64,000 nucleotides of DNA from Azospirillum soli (lineage in GTDB: Bacteria; Pseudomonadota; Alphaproteobacteria; Azospirillales; Azospirillaceae): NCBI RefSeq assembly GCF_017876165.1, contig NZ_JAGINQ010000019.1, positions 50,751 to 114,750 of the forward strand, written 5' to 3'. Below the pieces are notes generated by a model. The model was not told the DNA's origin and did not search any database. It worked only from the letters and a program-made list of their open reading frames with translations. A program made the translations under genes and the position numbers. Below, piece after piece: positions 8,383-16,537 of the stretch. Numbering within the stretch: the stretch's first letter is position 1; the number at the start of each line of letters is the position of its first letter.

Positions 8383-8631
8383 TCAGCGGGCGAAAGCCTG
8401 CAGCGCGACCCCGTACAGGACTCCGCCGATGCCGAGGCACACGAGCGCAAAGCCGCCAAGGTGGAACAGCGTGTCGATCGCGACCTCGCTTTGCATCGTC
8501 GCGTGGTCGTCTAAGACCTGGATGCCGTGCTCATTTCGCCGGTCGAACCGGCGCCGCTCTGCGATACCCTGGAGATGGAGGCCGCCAGCGATCAGCACGC
8601 TGCTCAGTGCGACGCTGAGAAGAATCGACAT
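8383..8631 (-). CDS. Small two-helix membrane protein, unknown
   Basis: 82 residues from ATG 8631. Two hydrophobic segments, SILLSVALSSVLIAGGLHL near the N-terminus and FHLGGFALVCLGIGGVLYG near the C-terminus, flank a charged middle (AERRRFDRRNEHG). This is the usual layout of a small inner-membrane hairpin protein with a short soluble loop. The ribosome site is weak (GCAGGG, ten bases upstream). No family recognised; the unannotated stretch 8125-8382 to its right-hand 3' side holds no other credible gene. Confidence 0.5.
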   Translation of the reverse strand: MSILLSVALSSVLIAGGLHLQGIAERRRFDRRNEHGIQVLDDHATMQSEVAIDTLFHLGGFALVCLGIGGVLYGVALQAFAR

Positions 8632-8750
8632 ATGGGGCCCTGCGGCAGTTGTTGACCACTGTATCCTGTTGGTGAGTCGCTAAGAATCCACTCCATCCGA
8701 CCGTGTTCGCCGGGCTACAACGTCGGCGGCGGGGAGCGGCGGAGGGCGGG

Positions 8751-8993
8751 ATGCCGAAGAGGATCAGGTGGACCTACACGACGGCCAGAGCCGCGGCGCA
8801 CGGATGCGACCTCACGGTCTCAGCGACTACCGGCGCCGGTGACACCTGGGCCTGGTTCGTCGTTGCCGGCGGACAGCACGTCGCCAACGGGGGCGCGCTC
8901 AGCATGGAATCCGCCCAAGAGCAGGCCGAGGCCGCGGCCAGGCGCCACGCCGAAGGCATCGAGGAGCAGTCGCGGCAGATGACGCTGTTCTGA
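8751..8993 (+). CDS. Small unknown protein, paralogue of the one at 28,974
   Basis: ATG 8751 (MPKRIRWTYTTARAAAHGCD) directly after GGAGGGCGGG; 80 residues. It is homologous to the small protein encoded at 28974-28741: both share AHGCDL, a WAW-V-VAG core and an AARRHA helix near the C-terminus. The two copies in one replicon show that this is a real family rather than a chance frame. The size and an alternating pattern ending in an alpha helix suggest a compact alpha/beta fold. Function unknown. Confidence 0.6.
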   Translation: MPKRIRWTYTTARAAAHGCDLTVSATTGAGDTWAWFVVAGGQHVANGGALSMESAQEQAEAAARRHAEGIEEQSRQMTLF

Positions 8994-9101
8994 GGCGGCG
9001 GTTCCCGGCGCCATCGGGACGGCCGCGGAAGGGCTGCCCGGCCGGGGCGCACCGGGGCGGGCCGCTCGCGCGAGCCCGCCCGCCGGCGCTGAAGGGCTTG
9101 G

Positions 9102-9263
9102 TCAGCGCGTGCGCGTCAGCCGGCGCTTGCGCGTCGGCTTGGGCGGCTTGACCCCGCCGACGGTCGTGACGACCGGCTGCGGCGGCGGCTCGACGGCCGG
9201 CGGCAGGGCCGGGGCGGCGACGGCGAGCGCGATGGCGACAAGAAAAGCGGCAATCTTCGTCAT
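9102..9263 (-). CDS. Small exported proline-rich protein
   Basis: ATG 9263 (MTKIAAFLVAIALAVAAP) with AGGAGG nine bases upstream; 53 residues. A signal-peptide-like N-terminus (KIAAFLVAIALAVAAPALP) precedes a proline-rich stretch and a very basic end (KPPKPTRKRRLTRTR). Exported small cationic protein of unknown function; the clear ribosome site supports expression. Confidence 0.55.
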   Translation of the reverse strand: MTKIAAFLVAIALAVAAPALPPAVEPPPQPVVTTVGGVKPPKPTRKRRLTRTR

Positions 9264-9743
9264 GTCCGATGACCTCCTTGCTTGGGACGTCATCAATATT
9301 AGATCGCCTGCGCCGCGCCGTCCCTCAAAACGTTCCAGTTCTCAAAGCGCCAATTTACAGTTATTGAGCGCGAATACAAGCGTTCTATAAGCCTTGAATA
9401 TTTTATTCAAGTGAAGAAGTCGGTATTTTGACAGGGTTCTCCTGCCGCATGGCAGTGTTGCGCGGCGCGCGGGGCGGCGTCCGCCGGTGCGGGCCGTCGT
9501 GGGGATTCCGGTGTTGATGTGGCGTTGTGTCGGTCGCGCGGATGCGCGGTCTGTTATTCGGCTGTTGGGTTTTTCTGTCGGAAAACCCCGAAATCGAGGC
9601 GGCGGTGACGAAGAACGCTGGCGCGGCAGAGCGTTGGCGCGATGACCTCGCCCTATGCCTCATCTCCCGCCGAAAGCGCGCCTGAGACAGGACTCTGACG
9701 CGCTTCTGTGCCCCATATGCGGCTCGCTCGAAAACAGAACAAA
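9264..9743. other. Intergenic, AT-richer, with an inverted repeat
   Basis: No gene supported. The stretch 9300-9420 is notably richer in A+T than the surroundings and holds the inverted repeat at 9393-9411. It likely contains promoter or operator sequence for the leftward gene at 9263. From 9430 to 9740 I see only frames without starts. Confidence 0.4.
9393..9411. promoter_or_regulatory. Inverted repeat, possible operator
   Basis: CTTGAATA-TTT-TATTCAAG, arms of eight bases around a three-base centre, within AT-rich DNA 130 bp upstream of the leftward gene at 9263. The symmetry fits a dimeric regulator site. No known consensus matched. Confidence 0.4.
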
Positions 9744-10193
9744 TCATGAATATTGGCTCTTCCCCATTGGGGAAGAGCCAAGCCTCCATCCGTCCGGTGC
9801 CACCGGCTCCACGGTCAAGTGCTGCCTGTCCAAGCCGTCGGCGAGGACGTAGATCGCGTCGTGCTCGCCGTCCGGCCCGTCGGCCGTGATGCCGTACTCA
9901 AGCAGTTCGGCGATGACGGCACGGTCTTGATGCGCCAGCAGGATACCGCGTTCCGGTTGGACTTCCAGGACGGCAACTGGCTGGCCACCCAGGACGTGCA
10001 CCGCCGGGCGGACGCGCATCGGCCGTTCCGTTGCGCGGTCAACCAATCCCCACAGCGCCTCCTCTTCCAGATCGCGCGCCCGCGCGCCACGGCACCGCGC
10101 CGCGAGGCGTCGGCGGGCATCCGGCGGCAGGATCCACAGCAGGGCACGCGCGAGTTCGGAGCGCGCAATCCCCAGCCGGGCCGCCTTCGTCAT
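9744..10193 (-). CDS. Unknown protein, last gene of four-gene coupled operon
   Basis: 149 residues from ATG 10193, which overlaps the stop of the gene before it by ATGA. The N-terminus is helical and arginine-rich (RSELARALLWILPPDARRRL), followed by a beta-type region (MRVRPAVHVLGGQPVAVLEV, AIYVLADGLDRQHLTVEPVA). The last residues, WRLGSSPMGKSQYS, are encoded by a 29-bp inverted repeat (9753-9781), so the C-terminus may be recent. No family recognised. Coupled translation with its three upstream neighbours suggests a shared function. Confidence 0.55.
   Translation of the reverse strand: MTKAARLGIARSELARALLWILPPDARRRLAARCRGARARDLEEEALWGLVDRATERPMRVRPAVHVLGGQPVAVLEVQPERGILLAHQDRAVIAELLEYGITADGPDGEHDAIYVLADGLDRQHLTVEPVAPDGWRLGSSPMGKSQYS
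9753..9781. repeat. Hairpin-forming inverted repeat at operon end
   Basis: TTGGCTCTTCCCC-ATT-GGGGAAGAGCCAA, arms of 13 bases. It overlaps the 3' end of the gene at 9744-10193 and could act as a terminator for the leftward operon, although no T-run follows. Its core TTCCCCATTGGGGAA recurs (complement) at 24039. Confidence 0.55.
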
Positions 10194-10675
10194 TGTTGCG
10201 CGATCCTCCTTGCCGCCCGCCAGATCCTTCGCCGAAGGTCGATGTCGGCGTAGTAGCCATCACCAAGGAGCGGTGACGAGGACCGCAAGCGCTCCATTTC
10301 TTCGCTGCGCTCGGTGATCCGTCGGCGGAGATCGGCCAAGGGAAGGTTGAGCAGGGCGCGCCACTCAGCAACGCAATCTGGCTGCGGCGTTCCGGTGTCG
10401 GCGACACGTGCGCGGGCGCGGGCGAGCAGGTCGGGCTCGCGCGGCAGACGCCGGGCGATGAGGCGATGCATCAGGCGCTTGGCCGCGTCGTTGACGCGCT
10501 CGGCGTTGGGCCTCGGCGCGGGCTCGGGCTCATCCTCATCGGGCAGCGGCGCGTCCAAGTCCCCGCGCGCGTCGCCGACCAGCGCCCTCATCCTGGCGAA
10601 CAACGGCCCGGCGGGCTTGTAAATCCCAGCGGCGATGTCGCGCTCCAGGTCGTCACCGTCATCGGGATTCGTCAT
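10190..10675 (-). CDS. Unknown acidic/helical protein of coupled operon
   Basis: ATG 10675 (MTNPDDGDDLERDIAAGIYK), with GGAGG seven bases upstream and an ATGA overlap with the upstream stop; 161 residues. Features: an acidic N-terminus, DAPLPDEDEPEPAPRP linker, then arginine-rich helices (AERVNDAAKRLMHRLIARR, ADLRRRITERSEEMERLR). A degraded copy of its MRALVGDARGDLDAPLPDEDE region is found at 12484-12560. No family recognised. Confidence 0.55.
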   Translation of the reverse strand: MTNPDDGDDLERDIAAGIYKPAGPLFARMRALVGDARGDLDAPLPDEDEPEPAPRPNAERVNDAAKRLMHRLIARRLPREPDLLARARARVADTGTPQPDCVAEWRALLNLPLADLRRRITERSEEMERLRSSSPLLGDGYYADIDLRRRIWRAARRIAQQ

Positions 10676-11208
10676 CGATCCTCCGGGTAGCAGCCGTCGG
10701 CGATCGCATCGATTACGTCCGGATCCGTGACTGGCCCCTCCGCTCCGCGCGGCGGCGCGGCGATGCCGGCCTTGGCCGAGGCCAACGCCGCCTCGATCTG
10801 CCGTAGCGCAGCCACGCCCTCTTCGCCGGCGGCTGCCAGGGCCCGGATGCGGTCGATGCACTCGGAGGCCGTGTCGTCGATGCGGCGCCGGCGGTCCTGC
10901 CGACGTTCCGGGTGGGCAACCGGCAGATCAGCCAGTGTGGTCGCGTAGTCGATGCCCAACGCCTCCAGGTCGAGGTCGGCCGCAACGGCGGCCAGCAAGT
11001 GAAGAGGATTCCGGTGCCCTGACCGATCCTTGGAGACCTCGCCCTTTACGACGCTGCCCACCCCGGCGCAGTTGGCCACGGCGAGGCGGTAGCCATGCGC
11101 CGGCTGACCTTCGGCGCCGACGGTCGAGCAGATCGAGCCGGTGAGCAACGGGTGTTCGCCGGCAACCGGCTCGCCGTACGGCACAAGTGTCATCGTCAGC
11201 CGGATCAT
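10672..11208 (-). CDS. Unknown protein of coupled operon
   Basis: 178 residues from ATG 11208, coupled by ATGA to the gene before and after. N-terminal half has beta-strand character (MIRLTMTLVPYGEPVAGEHP, GYRLAVANCAGVGSVVKGEV), then a helical half with LHLLAAVAADLDLEALGIDY and ALRQIEAALASAKAGIAAPP. No motif that I recognise. Position in a tightly coupled four-gene set supports it being real. Confidence 0.55.
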   Translation of the reverse strand: MIRLTMTLVPYGEPVAGEHPLLTGSICSTVGAEGQPAHGYRLAVANCAGVGSVVKGEVSKDRSGHRNPLHLLAAVAADLDLEALGIDYATTLADLPVAHPERRQDRRRRIDDTASECIDRIRALAAAGEEGVAALRQIEAALASAKAGIAAPPRGAEGPVTDPDVIDAIADGCYPEDR

Positions 11209-11672
11209 GGCCTCACCTCATCTGCGGCCGCCCGCTCGATCGCCCCGGCCAGCCACCATGCGCGCGGATCGGGCGATCCCCGCTCCCGTAGCGCCCGGGC
11301 GACCACCAGCCAAATGGCGCGCGGATCGGCGTCCCGGTCGATATCCTCGGCCCACAGGCACGCCTCGTGACTCCGCCAGGCATGCTCGATCAGCGCCGCC
11401 AGCCCAGCCGGCAGCGGCTCGCGCGGCGGAATCGGCTCGGACCAGATCCGAGCGTCCGGCCCGCCGGCGAAGCGCAGCATCCGTTGCCGGACCTGGGCCA
11501 GATCAACGGTCTGGTGATGTTCGTCCGCCCACCGCCCGACAGCGGCCTGGGCTTGGTCGAGCAAGGCATCGCACCCGGTGATGCCCCGTGAACGGGCCTC
11601 CCCGATGGACTGCAGCAGGAGGGAGCGCAGGGTGGCCTTGTCCGGCGTGCCGCCCTCCAGATCGACCTGCAT
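11205..11672 (-). CDS. Unknown protein, first gene of coupled operon
   Basis: ATG 11672 chosen (five bases after AGGAGG); a GTG three bases earlier is too close to the ribosome site. 155 residues. Helical protein with LRSLLLQSIGEARSRGITGC, VDLAQVRQRMLRFAGG, then a tryptophan/arginine-rich second half (AWRSHEACLWAEDIDRDADP, RAIWLVVARALRERG). No family recognised. Leads the operon 11672 to 9744. Confidence 0.55.
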   Translation of the reverse strand: MQVDLEGGTPDKATLRSLLLQSIGEARSRGITGCDALLDQAQAAVGRWADEHHQTVDLAQVRQRMLRFAGGPDARIWSEPIPPREPLPAGLAALIEHAWRSHEACLWAEDIDRDADPRAIWLVVARALRERGSPDPRAWWLAGAIERAAADEVRP

Positions 11673-11860
11673 CACACCCTCCTGCCCTTATCCAACCAAA
11701 CCCAAACGACTGCCACAAGGTAATCACATGCAGTGTGAGCCGACAAGGGCAAGTCACGCCCTAATACAAGCGGATGATGGAAGTGGCGACCGCGGCGACA
11801 AATTCTGGAAACGACTGTTGTGATCGGTGACCTGGAAACGAAAGCCTGCGGAGGTGTCCG

Positions 11861-12064
11861 GTGGGTGCCGAAGAAGACCAAATTCGAATCCTGGCGAAAG
11901 CCGCGCAGGTTCTCGGATCGCTGGAGGCCGCCGAAGCGTGGCTCTTGATCCCGGCAGTCGGCCTGGACGGTCAACGGCCCGCCGATTTGCTGGCCACGCC
12001 GGCCGGCGCGAAGGCCGTCGAAGAGCACCTGGACGAGATCGAGCGCGACGGCGACAAGCCGTAG
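11861..12064 (+). CDS. Xre/MbcA/ParS-type antitoxin toxin-binding domain protein
   Basis: GTG start at 11861 with GGAGG nine bases upstream; 67 residues. Residues 17-60 carry the MbcA/ParS (DUF2384) pattern: VLGSLEAAEAWLLIPAVGLD, GQRPADLLATPAGAKAVEEH. In the RES-Xre and related toxin-antitoxin modules this domain binds and neutralises the RES-domain toxin. Here only the toxin-binding domain is present, without the N-terminal Xre helix-turn-helix, and no RES toxin follows: the next gene is unrelated. It may be an orphan antitoxin or a protein with another partner. Confidence 0.7.
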   Translation: MGAEEDQIRILAKAAQVLGSLEAAEAWLLIPAVGLDGQRPADLLATPAGAKAVEEHLDEIERDGDKP

Positions 12065-12138
12065 GCCGATGGGCTGGTTGCGGCCGGAATCCCGGCCCGG
12101 CAGACTTGAGCCTGGCGGGATCGGAGAGGAGTGGGACG

Positions 12139-12456
12139 TTGGCTGAGGTGATGGCGGAGCGGACGGTCGGGGGCATCCGGATCGAGCGGTATTGCACTCT
12201 CCATGTCGCCGGTGACCGCCACCTCGTCGGCCGCGTGCTGCCGGGCCGCTGGGTGGTGACGGGTGCGGTTGTCGTGGAGGAAGGCGACGTGCTGATCACG
12301 CATGACGCGAGGCGGTACGTCCTGGGCGAGCCGGCCAAGGCCCTATTCCCGGAGGCCGAAGCCGCGGCGCGCGCCGTGTTGAAGGGGCTGTGCTGCTATG
12401 ATGCCGAACAGATCGACGCCATCGTGGACCGACTGCGGGCATTGGTCGCGGGCTGA
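12139..12456 (+). CDS. Unknown small protein after the antitoxin-domain gene
   Basis: TTG start at 12139 follows GGAGAGGAGTGGGACG; GTG 12148 and ATG 12151 (MAERTVGGIRIERYCTLHVA) are alternatives. About 101-105 residues. Pattern: beta-rich first half (HLVGRVLPGRWVVTGAVVVE, LITHDARRYVLG) and helical second half with a CC pair (LKGLCCYDAEQIDAIVDRL). It could form a two-gene unit with the MbcA-like gene 75 bases upstream, but it lacks the RES Arg-x-x-x-Glu-Ser type motifs, so I do not call it the toxin. Confidence 0.5.
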   Translation: MAEVMAERTVGGIRIERYCTLHVAGDRHLVGRVLPGRWVVTGAVVVEEGDVLITHDARRYVLGEPAKALFPEAEAAARAVLKGLCCYDAEQIDAIVDRLRALVAG

Positions 12457-12483
12457 GGGGTCGGCTCTTGCGGGCTATTTGCC

Positions 12484-12730
12484 GCAAGCGTGCCGTCCTC
12501 ATCCTCGTCAGGCAGCGGCGCGTCCACGTGCGCACCTCCGACCAATGCCTTCATAGGCGAACTCTGGAAACAGAAAGCCGCGGAGGTGCCTCGCGGACGC
12601 AATAATGGGCCAGATCATTGCCAAGGCGGCCGAGGTGTTCGGCTCGCGAACAAACGAGCGGAAACGCAAGTCGGGATCGAATACCGAGACCCTGGGGAAA
12701 TTGACCGAGCGACGAGAGAATTGCTATTGA
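12484..12730. pseudogene. Duplicated fragments of two neighbouring genes
   Basis: On the minus strand 12560-12484 encodes MKALVGGAHVDAPLPDEDED, matching MRALVGDARGDLDAPLPDED of the gene at 10190-10675. Right after it, on the plus strand, 12558-12651 matches the start of the antitoxin-domain gene at 11827-11930 (GGAAA-AAAGCC-GCGGAGGTG; then a frame from 12604 reading GQIIAKAAEVFGS against QIRILAKAAQVLGS). After GS the similarity stops and the frame ends near 12730. So pieces of two separate genes are joined head to head as remnants. Confidence 0.6.
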
Positions 12731-12772
12731 GGGGTGTGGAACGGCGGGTCTTTCGGTGGACGGGAAGAGCAT

Positions 12773-14230
12773 ATGAGGGCGCTTCGACTCTCTGTGGTGG
12801 CGTTCGGGTTGGCCACCGCAGCCATGGGAGTGAGCGAAAGCAAGGCTTTCGACTGCTCGAAGGCATATCTCGCAGTTGATCACGTCATCTGCTCGGACAC
12901 CAACCTGGTGGAGAGCGTTGACCGACTCCAGAGCGTCTGGAACGTGTTGCGGAAATCGCTCGATGAGGACCGCCGGAAGACCCTGACCGCCGAACAGAAG
13001 CAGTGGATCGCTGACTACACCCGGATGTGTGGCGTGCCGGGACGCGGTGTGCCGCCAGCGGATGTCATCGCCCGAAGCCGGAGTTGTGTTGGTGAGAACC
13101 TCGCAGCGCGCACGGCGTACCTGGACGGTCTCGGGCATTCGACGTCGGCGCCTGCGAGCGGAGGGGCGGCTTCTGGTGAGGTGAACAGACCCGCCGGCCC
13201 GCCGACCGCTTCGTCAAAGCCGGGTCCCATCATTGAGCATATCGATGACGACCATCTGACGTTCATGGGCGAGCCCCCGTGGCTGCCGCAGGTCACCGGG
13301 ACGGCGTGGCGCATCCAGTTGTTCGGCCCGTTCGACAAGGGTGCGTCGAGGCGGTTTTCCGCTTTCCTGGAAGCCAACAACGTTCCCGATGGATCAAGCG
13401 TCATTCTGAATTCGCCTGGCGGCAACCTTGCCGAAGGCATTGCCCTCGGGCGCGAGTTTCGGAAGCGCGGCTTCTCGACCACCATTGGTGTTCGCAGGAC
13501 CACAGACAGCGGGATTGATCCCGGTTACTGCTACAGCGCCTGCGCCACCGCGTTTCTCGGGGGCAAATTCCGCAGTGTTCCGTCCGGCTCCAAGTATGGT
13601 GTCCATCGCTTCGCATTTTCGAGGACAACCGGACAGGACAGCGATGCCGCCCAGATGGTGAGCGCGCTCCTGGTATCCTACCTCGGCGAAATGGGGATCG
13701 ACTCTGGGCTCTTCCCCGTGATGACCCGTGCGTCGAGCAGCGACATGGTTGTGCTCTCCCCGTCGGATCTTGAACGGTACCGCGTCGTCCACTCGGGGAC
13801 GGATCCGAAGTGGACCATCGAGTCCCTGGACTTTGGCCTTTATGTGAAAGGTCAGCAGGAAACCTGGAATGGCGCCAGCAAAGCCATCTTCTTCTGCAAC
13901 GAGGACAAGGAGATCAACTTCACCGCGATGTTCATGGGGGCTGATGAATCCTTTGCTCTGGCAGCCCGGAATCCTCCGCAGACCCTGACCCTTGATCAGA
14001 CGCCGATCGCTGTCAAAGGATTCAAAGGGGCACTTCTCGAGCGTCGCGGTGAGTACGTTGCCGGGCATTACGTACTGCCCGCCAATGTTGCGGCGATGGC
14101 CGCCTCCTCAAACATGATCCGGTACGCGTTGCAGCCGCTCAATCCGGACTTCTATTACGGATACGAGATGAAGATCACGGCGGAGGCGAGAAAAATGCTG
14201 AAGGGGCTTGTCGCCTCCTGCCAGAAGTAG
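12773..14230 (+). CDS. Secreted protein: LprI-like (DUF1311) domain fused to ClpP-like domain
   Basis: ATG 12773 (MRALRLSVVAFGLATAAMG) with GGAAGAGC upstream; 485 residues. Residues 1-26 are a signal peptide ending SESKA/FDC. Residues 27-105 show the LprI/DUF1311 pattern of lysozyme-inhibitor-like proteins: FDCSKAYLAVDHVICSDTNL, LTAEQKQWIADYTRMC with paired cysteines. After a proline/serine linker, residues about 180-330 look like a ClpP/crotonase fold: VILNSPGGNLAEGIALG and YCYSACATAFLGGKFR, where the serine in YSACA sits at the expected nucleophile place, followed by a His (YGVHRF). So this is probably a periplasmic serine-protease-like protein. The C-terminal 150 residues are unassigned. 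Confidence 0.75.
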   Translation: MRALRLSVVAFGLATAAMGVSESKAFDCSKAYLAVDHVICSDTNLVESVDRLQSVWNVLRKSLDEDRRKTLTAEQKQWIADYTRMCGVPGRGVPPADVIARSRSCVGENLAARTAYLDGLGHSTSAPASGGAASGEVNRPAGPPTASSKPGPIIEHIDDDHLTFMGEPPWLPQVTGTAWRIQLFGPFDKGASRRFSAFLEANNVPDGSSVILNSPGGNLAEGIALGREFRKRGFSTTIGVRRTTDSGIDPGYCYSACATAFLGGKFRSVPSGSKYGVHRFAFSRTTGQDSDAAQMVSALLVSYLGEMGIDSGLFPVMTRASSSDMVVLSPSDLERYRVVHSGTDPKWTIESLDFGLYVKGQQETWNGASKAIFFCNEDKEINFTAMFMGADESFALAARNPPQTLTLDQTPIAVKGFKGALLERRGEYVAGHYVLPANVAAMAASSNMIRYALQPLNPDFYYGYEMKITAEARKMLKGLVASCQK

Positions 14231-14389
14231 CCGTGCGATCCGAGACGAAACGTTTTTCCGGTGGGCAGCCGACCGTCGCCGATGCTTTTACCGATCAACC
14301 GAGAAGCGCTGGTCGGCCCATGCGTCGTGAAGTGCTGCCCGATGCGCTATCGGGGCGAAATGATCAGTTGACAGTGGGCCGCCGCGCCA

Positions 14390-14917
14390 TCACTGGCGGC
14401 CTTCCTGCACCTCCAACTGGTTTAACATAATATGCAGTTCCGCATCGCCAAGTAGGGTGATCGCCTTCCTTTTGGCAGCATCGAGGCTCTCTTGCCATAC
14501 CGGCCAGGGTGGACTGAAACGAGTCGGAAGATGCTCGACGTTGACTAGCCAGCGGCCTCGCGTCTGCGGAACTAGATTGATTTCGAATAGGTTGCCGATC
14601 ACCGCGTAAACCCGTCCGTCCGGACGCCTTTTCCAATCCAGATTGGCGTATTGCGTCCGAAGAAGACGCTGCCGATGCACAAGCATCCTGGCGATCACGA
14701 GCATCTCACCAGAAACCCCGGTCTCACCGGAGGCCATGCGCTGGATGCTTCGAAGGATGGCGGCCACGGAGCGATGATCCCCCAGACCGTGCATTCGCTT
14801 GGCCAATTCCGGCGGTGTCTCTTCCATTTCCTCCAGCAACCGCCGAAACTCGGCCAGGAGTTGGTCGGGCGACCGCTTCGGGAAGACGGAATCATCAACA
14901 GGATCGGCTTCGGTCAT
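14390..14917 (-). CDS. Unknown protein with possible helix-turn-helix
   Basis: 175 residues from ATG 14917. Residues 20-80 are helical and could contain an HTH of the Cro/CI kind (LGDHRSVAAILRSIQRMASG, ETGVSGEMLVIARMLV), followed by a beta-rich C-terminal domain (GRVYAVIGNLFEINLVPQTR, GRWLVNVEHLPTRF). No family recognised. It stands alone between the secreted fusion protein and a 450-bp non-coding stretch. A plasmid regulator is a guess. Confidence 0.5.
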   Translation of the reverse strand: MTEADPVDDSVFPKRSPDQLLAEFRRLLEEMEETPPELAKRMHGLGDHRSVAAILRSIQRMASGETGVSGEMLVIARMLVHRQRLLRTQYANLDWKRRPDGRVYAVIGNLFEINLVPQTRGRWLVNVEHLPTRFSPPWPVWQESLDAAKRKAITLLGDAELHIMLNQLEVQEGRQ

Positions 14918-15367
14918 GATGGTGCTCGCAAATTCAACCTCCTGTCATGATGTACCAGTTTGTCGTCTCCAGCAAGACATAATGACTGTTAATCAGCGAC
15001 AATATGTCGTTCTTGTTCAGCCATCCGTGGGCTTCGCCCAATGTGAACGGAGGCGGCATGGTTAGCCGATGGCAGATGGAACCAAGCCCCGGCGGTACTC
15101 GGGCGGTTGCCTTCCACGAGAACTGCCATTTGGATACGCCGATGCGGGACTGCTTCAGCGTTCAACGTGGTTCAACACCATCCCAATGACCCGCTTTGCG
15201 GCTTTAAGAATGCCCTGCCGTTCCGGCAACCGGCCAAAATAGACCGGGTGCCCGAGCCCGATTACCGCCAGCGGCCGGCCAATATCCGGCGTAAAATGAT
15301 CTTGGCATCGTGCGACTGCAGGAGACGCTCGCGGGCTGGGTGATGGTGCCGGAAATCGGTGCCGCGA
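14918..15367. other. Intergenic, no gene supported
   Basis: 450 bp without a credible frame. The first 90 bp (to about 15010) are AT-richer and may hold the promoter of the leftward gene at 14917. The rest lies beyond the 3' end of the recombinase gene. No repeat or terminator stood out. Confidence 0.4.
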
Positions 15368-16537
15368 TCACAGGTCATCGAGGGTCACGCTGACGTAACG
15401 CGCCGACGATTTTTTGGTGTTGGTCGCCAGATAGCGGTTGGTCGTGGCCACCGAGGCGTGGCCCAGGGTGTCACGAACCAAGGCCAGATCAGCCCCGGCC
15501 TCCAAGGCGTGGCTGGCATGGGCGTGGCGGAACCAGTGCGCGCTCGTCCCGGCCTTGAGGTCGGCCAGCAGCCGCTCGTTGCCGGCCGCTACGGCCTGCT
15601 GCCGGGCGCTTTCCAGCGCCGCCTTGATAAGTCGGTGAATGCTGCTCGGGTGCAGATGGCCGGCATTCCGGCCGACCGTCTTGCGCGAGCGGAAGATCGG
15701 CTGGTCGGCTTCGACCAGGGCCGGGTTGAGGGCGGCCGTCCGGCGGCGCAGGTGCTCCAGGTCATGCACAATGCTTTCCGGAAGCGCGACGTGCCGGGTT
15801 CTAGCCCCCTTGCCGTAGACGGTGAGCACGGCGGCCCGCTCCGCCGTCGGGTTTTCCGACAGCGCAAGGTGGCGGTAGCACAGGCCCGACACCTCGCTGA
15901 CCCGCAGGCCGGCAATATAAAGAAGAGCCAGGAGCCCGCGGTCGCGTCCGGGCTTCGCGGCCGCCACCAGGGCGCGCACGGCGCGCTTGGTGAGGATGCG
16001 CTCCGCCAGCGTGTCCTCGGGCGTCGGCAGTTTCGCGGTTGCTGCCTCGTTGATGGCCAGGTGGCGCTTGCCCACCGCGTATTTGAAGAGAGACCGGATG
16101 GCGGTCAGGCGGCGTTCCCGCGTGCGGTCGGAGACCGGCGAGCCGTCCTTGGCGGTCATGGTGAGGACATGCCGCTGGATCATCGCGTCGGTGATCGCGG
16201 CGAGCGGCCGGCCGACCCACTCCAGGAACGCCTCGATGTCGTCGCGGTAGGCGCGCCGTGTCCGGTCGGACTTCTGCGTGGCCAGCCAGCCCAGGATGAT
16301 GTCGTGGTCCGTCCGTCGGATCGGCTGCGGCTCCACCCAGACGTCCATCGCCCCAGTCGGCGATGGGACGGGCACCAGCGCCCCCGTTCCTCCACCGCCA
16401 GGCGGATTCGGTTCGGCGTCGTCTACGACCACGACCTCGAACTCGGCGTCGGTGATGGTCGGTGACGCGGATTGTCGGCGGGGCGCGCCTTCCGGATCGG
16501 TCGGCCGGTCGTGGAACGGATGGTTGGTGTCGGTCAT
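15368..16537 (-). CDS. Tyrosine recombinase (XerC/XerD-type integrase)
   Basis: Start placed at ATG 16537 (MTDTNHPFHDR); ATG 16552 is possible, and neither has a strong ribosome site. 389 residues. Domains: low-complexity N-terminus of about 70 residues; SAM-like core-binding domain (ILGWLATQKSDRTRRAYRDD, IEAFLEWVGRPL); catalytic domain with the first Arg in AGLRVSEVSG, Lys in YGKGARTRHVALP, HWFR (HxxR), LGHAS and the tyrosine in TNRYL. All expected catalytic residues are present. Plasmid enzymes of this kind resolve multimers or move cassettes. A cluster of 12-mer repeats lies just upstream (16628-16664) and could be its site or operator. Confidence 0.9.
   Translation of the reverse strand: MTDTNHPFHDRPTDPEGAPRRQSASPTITDAEFEVVVVDDAEPNPPGGGGTGALVPVPSPTGAMDVWVEPQPIRRTDHDIILGWLATQKSDRTRRAYRDDIEAFLEWVGRPLAAITDAMIQRHVLTMTAKDGSPVSDRTRERRLTAIRSLFKYAVGKRHLAINEAATAKLPTPEDTLAERILTKRAVRALVAAAKPGRDRGLLALLYIAGLRVSEVSGLCYRHLALSENPTAERAAVLTVYGKGARTRHVALPESIVHDLEHLRRRTAALNPALVEADQPIFRSRKTVGRNAGHLHPSSIHRLIKAALESARQQAVAAGNERLLADLKAGTSAHWFRHAHASHALEAGADLALVRDTLGHASVATTNRYLATNTKKSSARYVSVTLDDL

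Noticed and set aside
12139..12456. RES-domain toxin next to the MbcA-like gene
   Set aside because: The protein is too short (about 100 residues) and lacks the conserved RES Arg, Glu and Ser pattern.
15359..16465. 368-residue frame antisense to the tyrosine recombinase
   Set aside because: The minus strand shows all catalytic recombinase residues; the plus frame has no motif.
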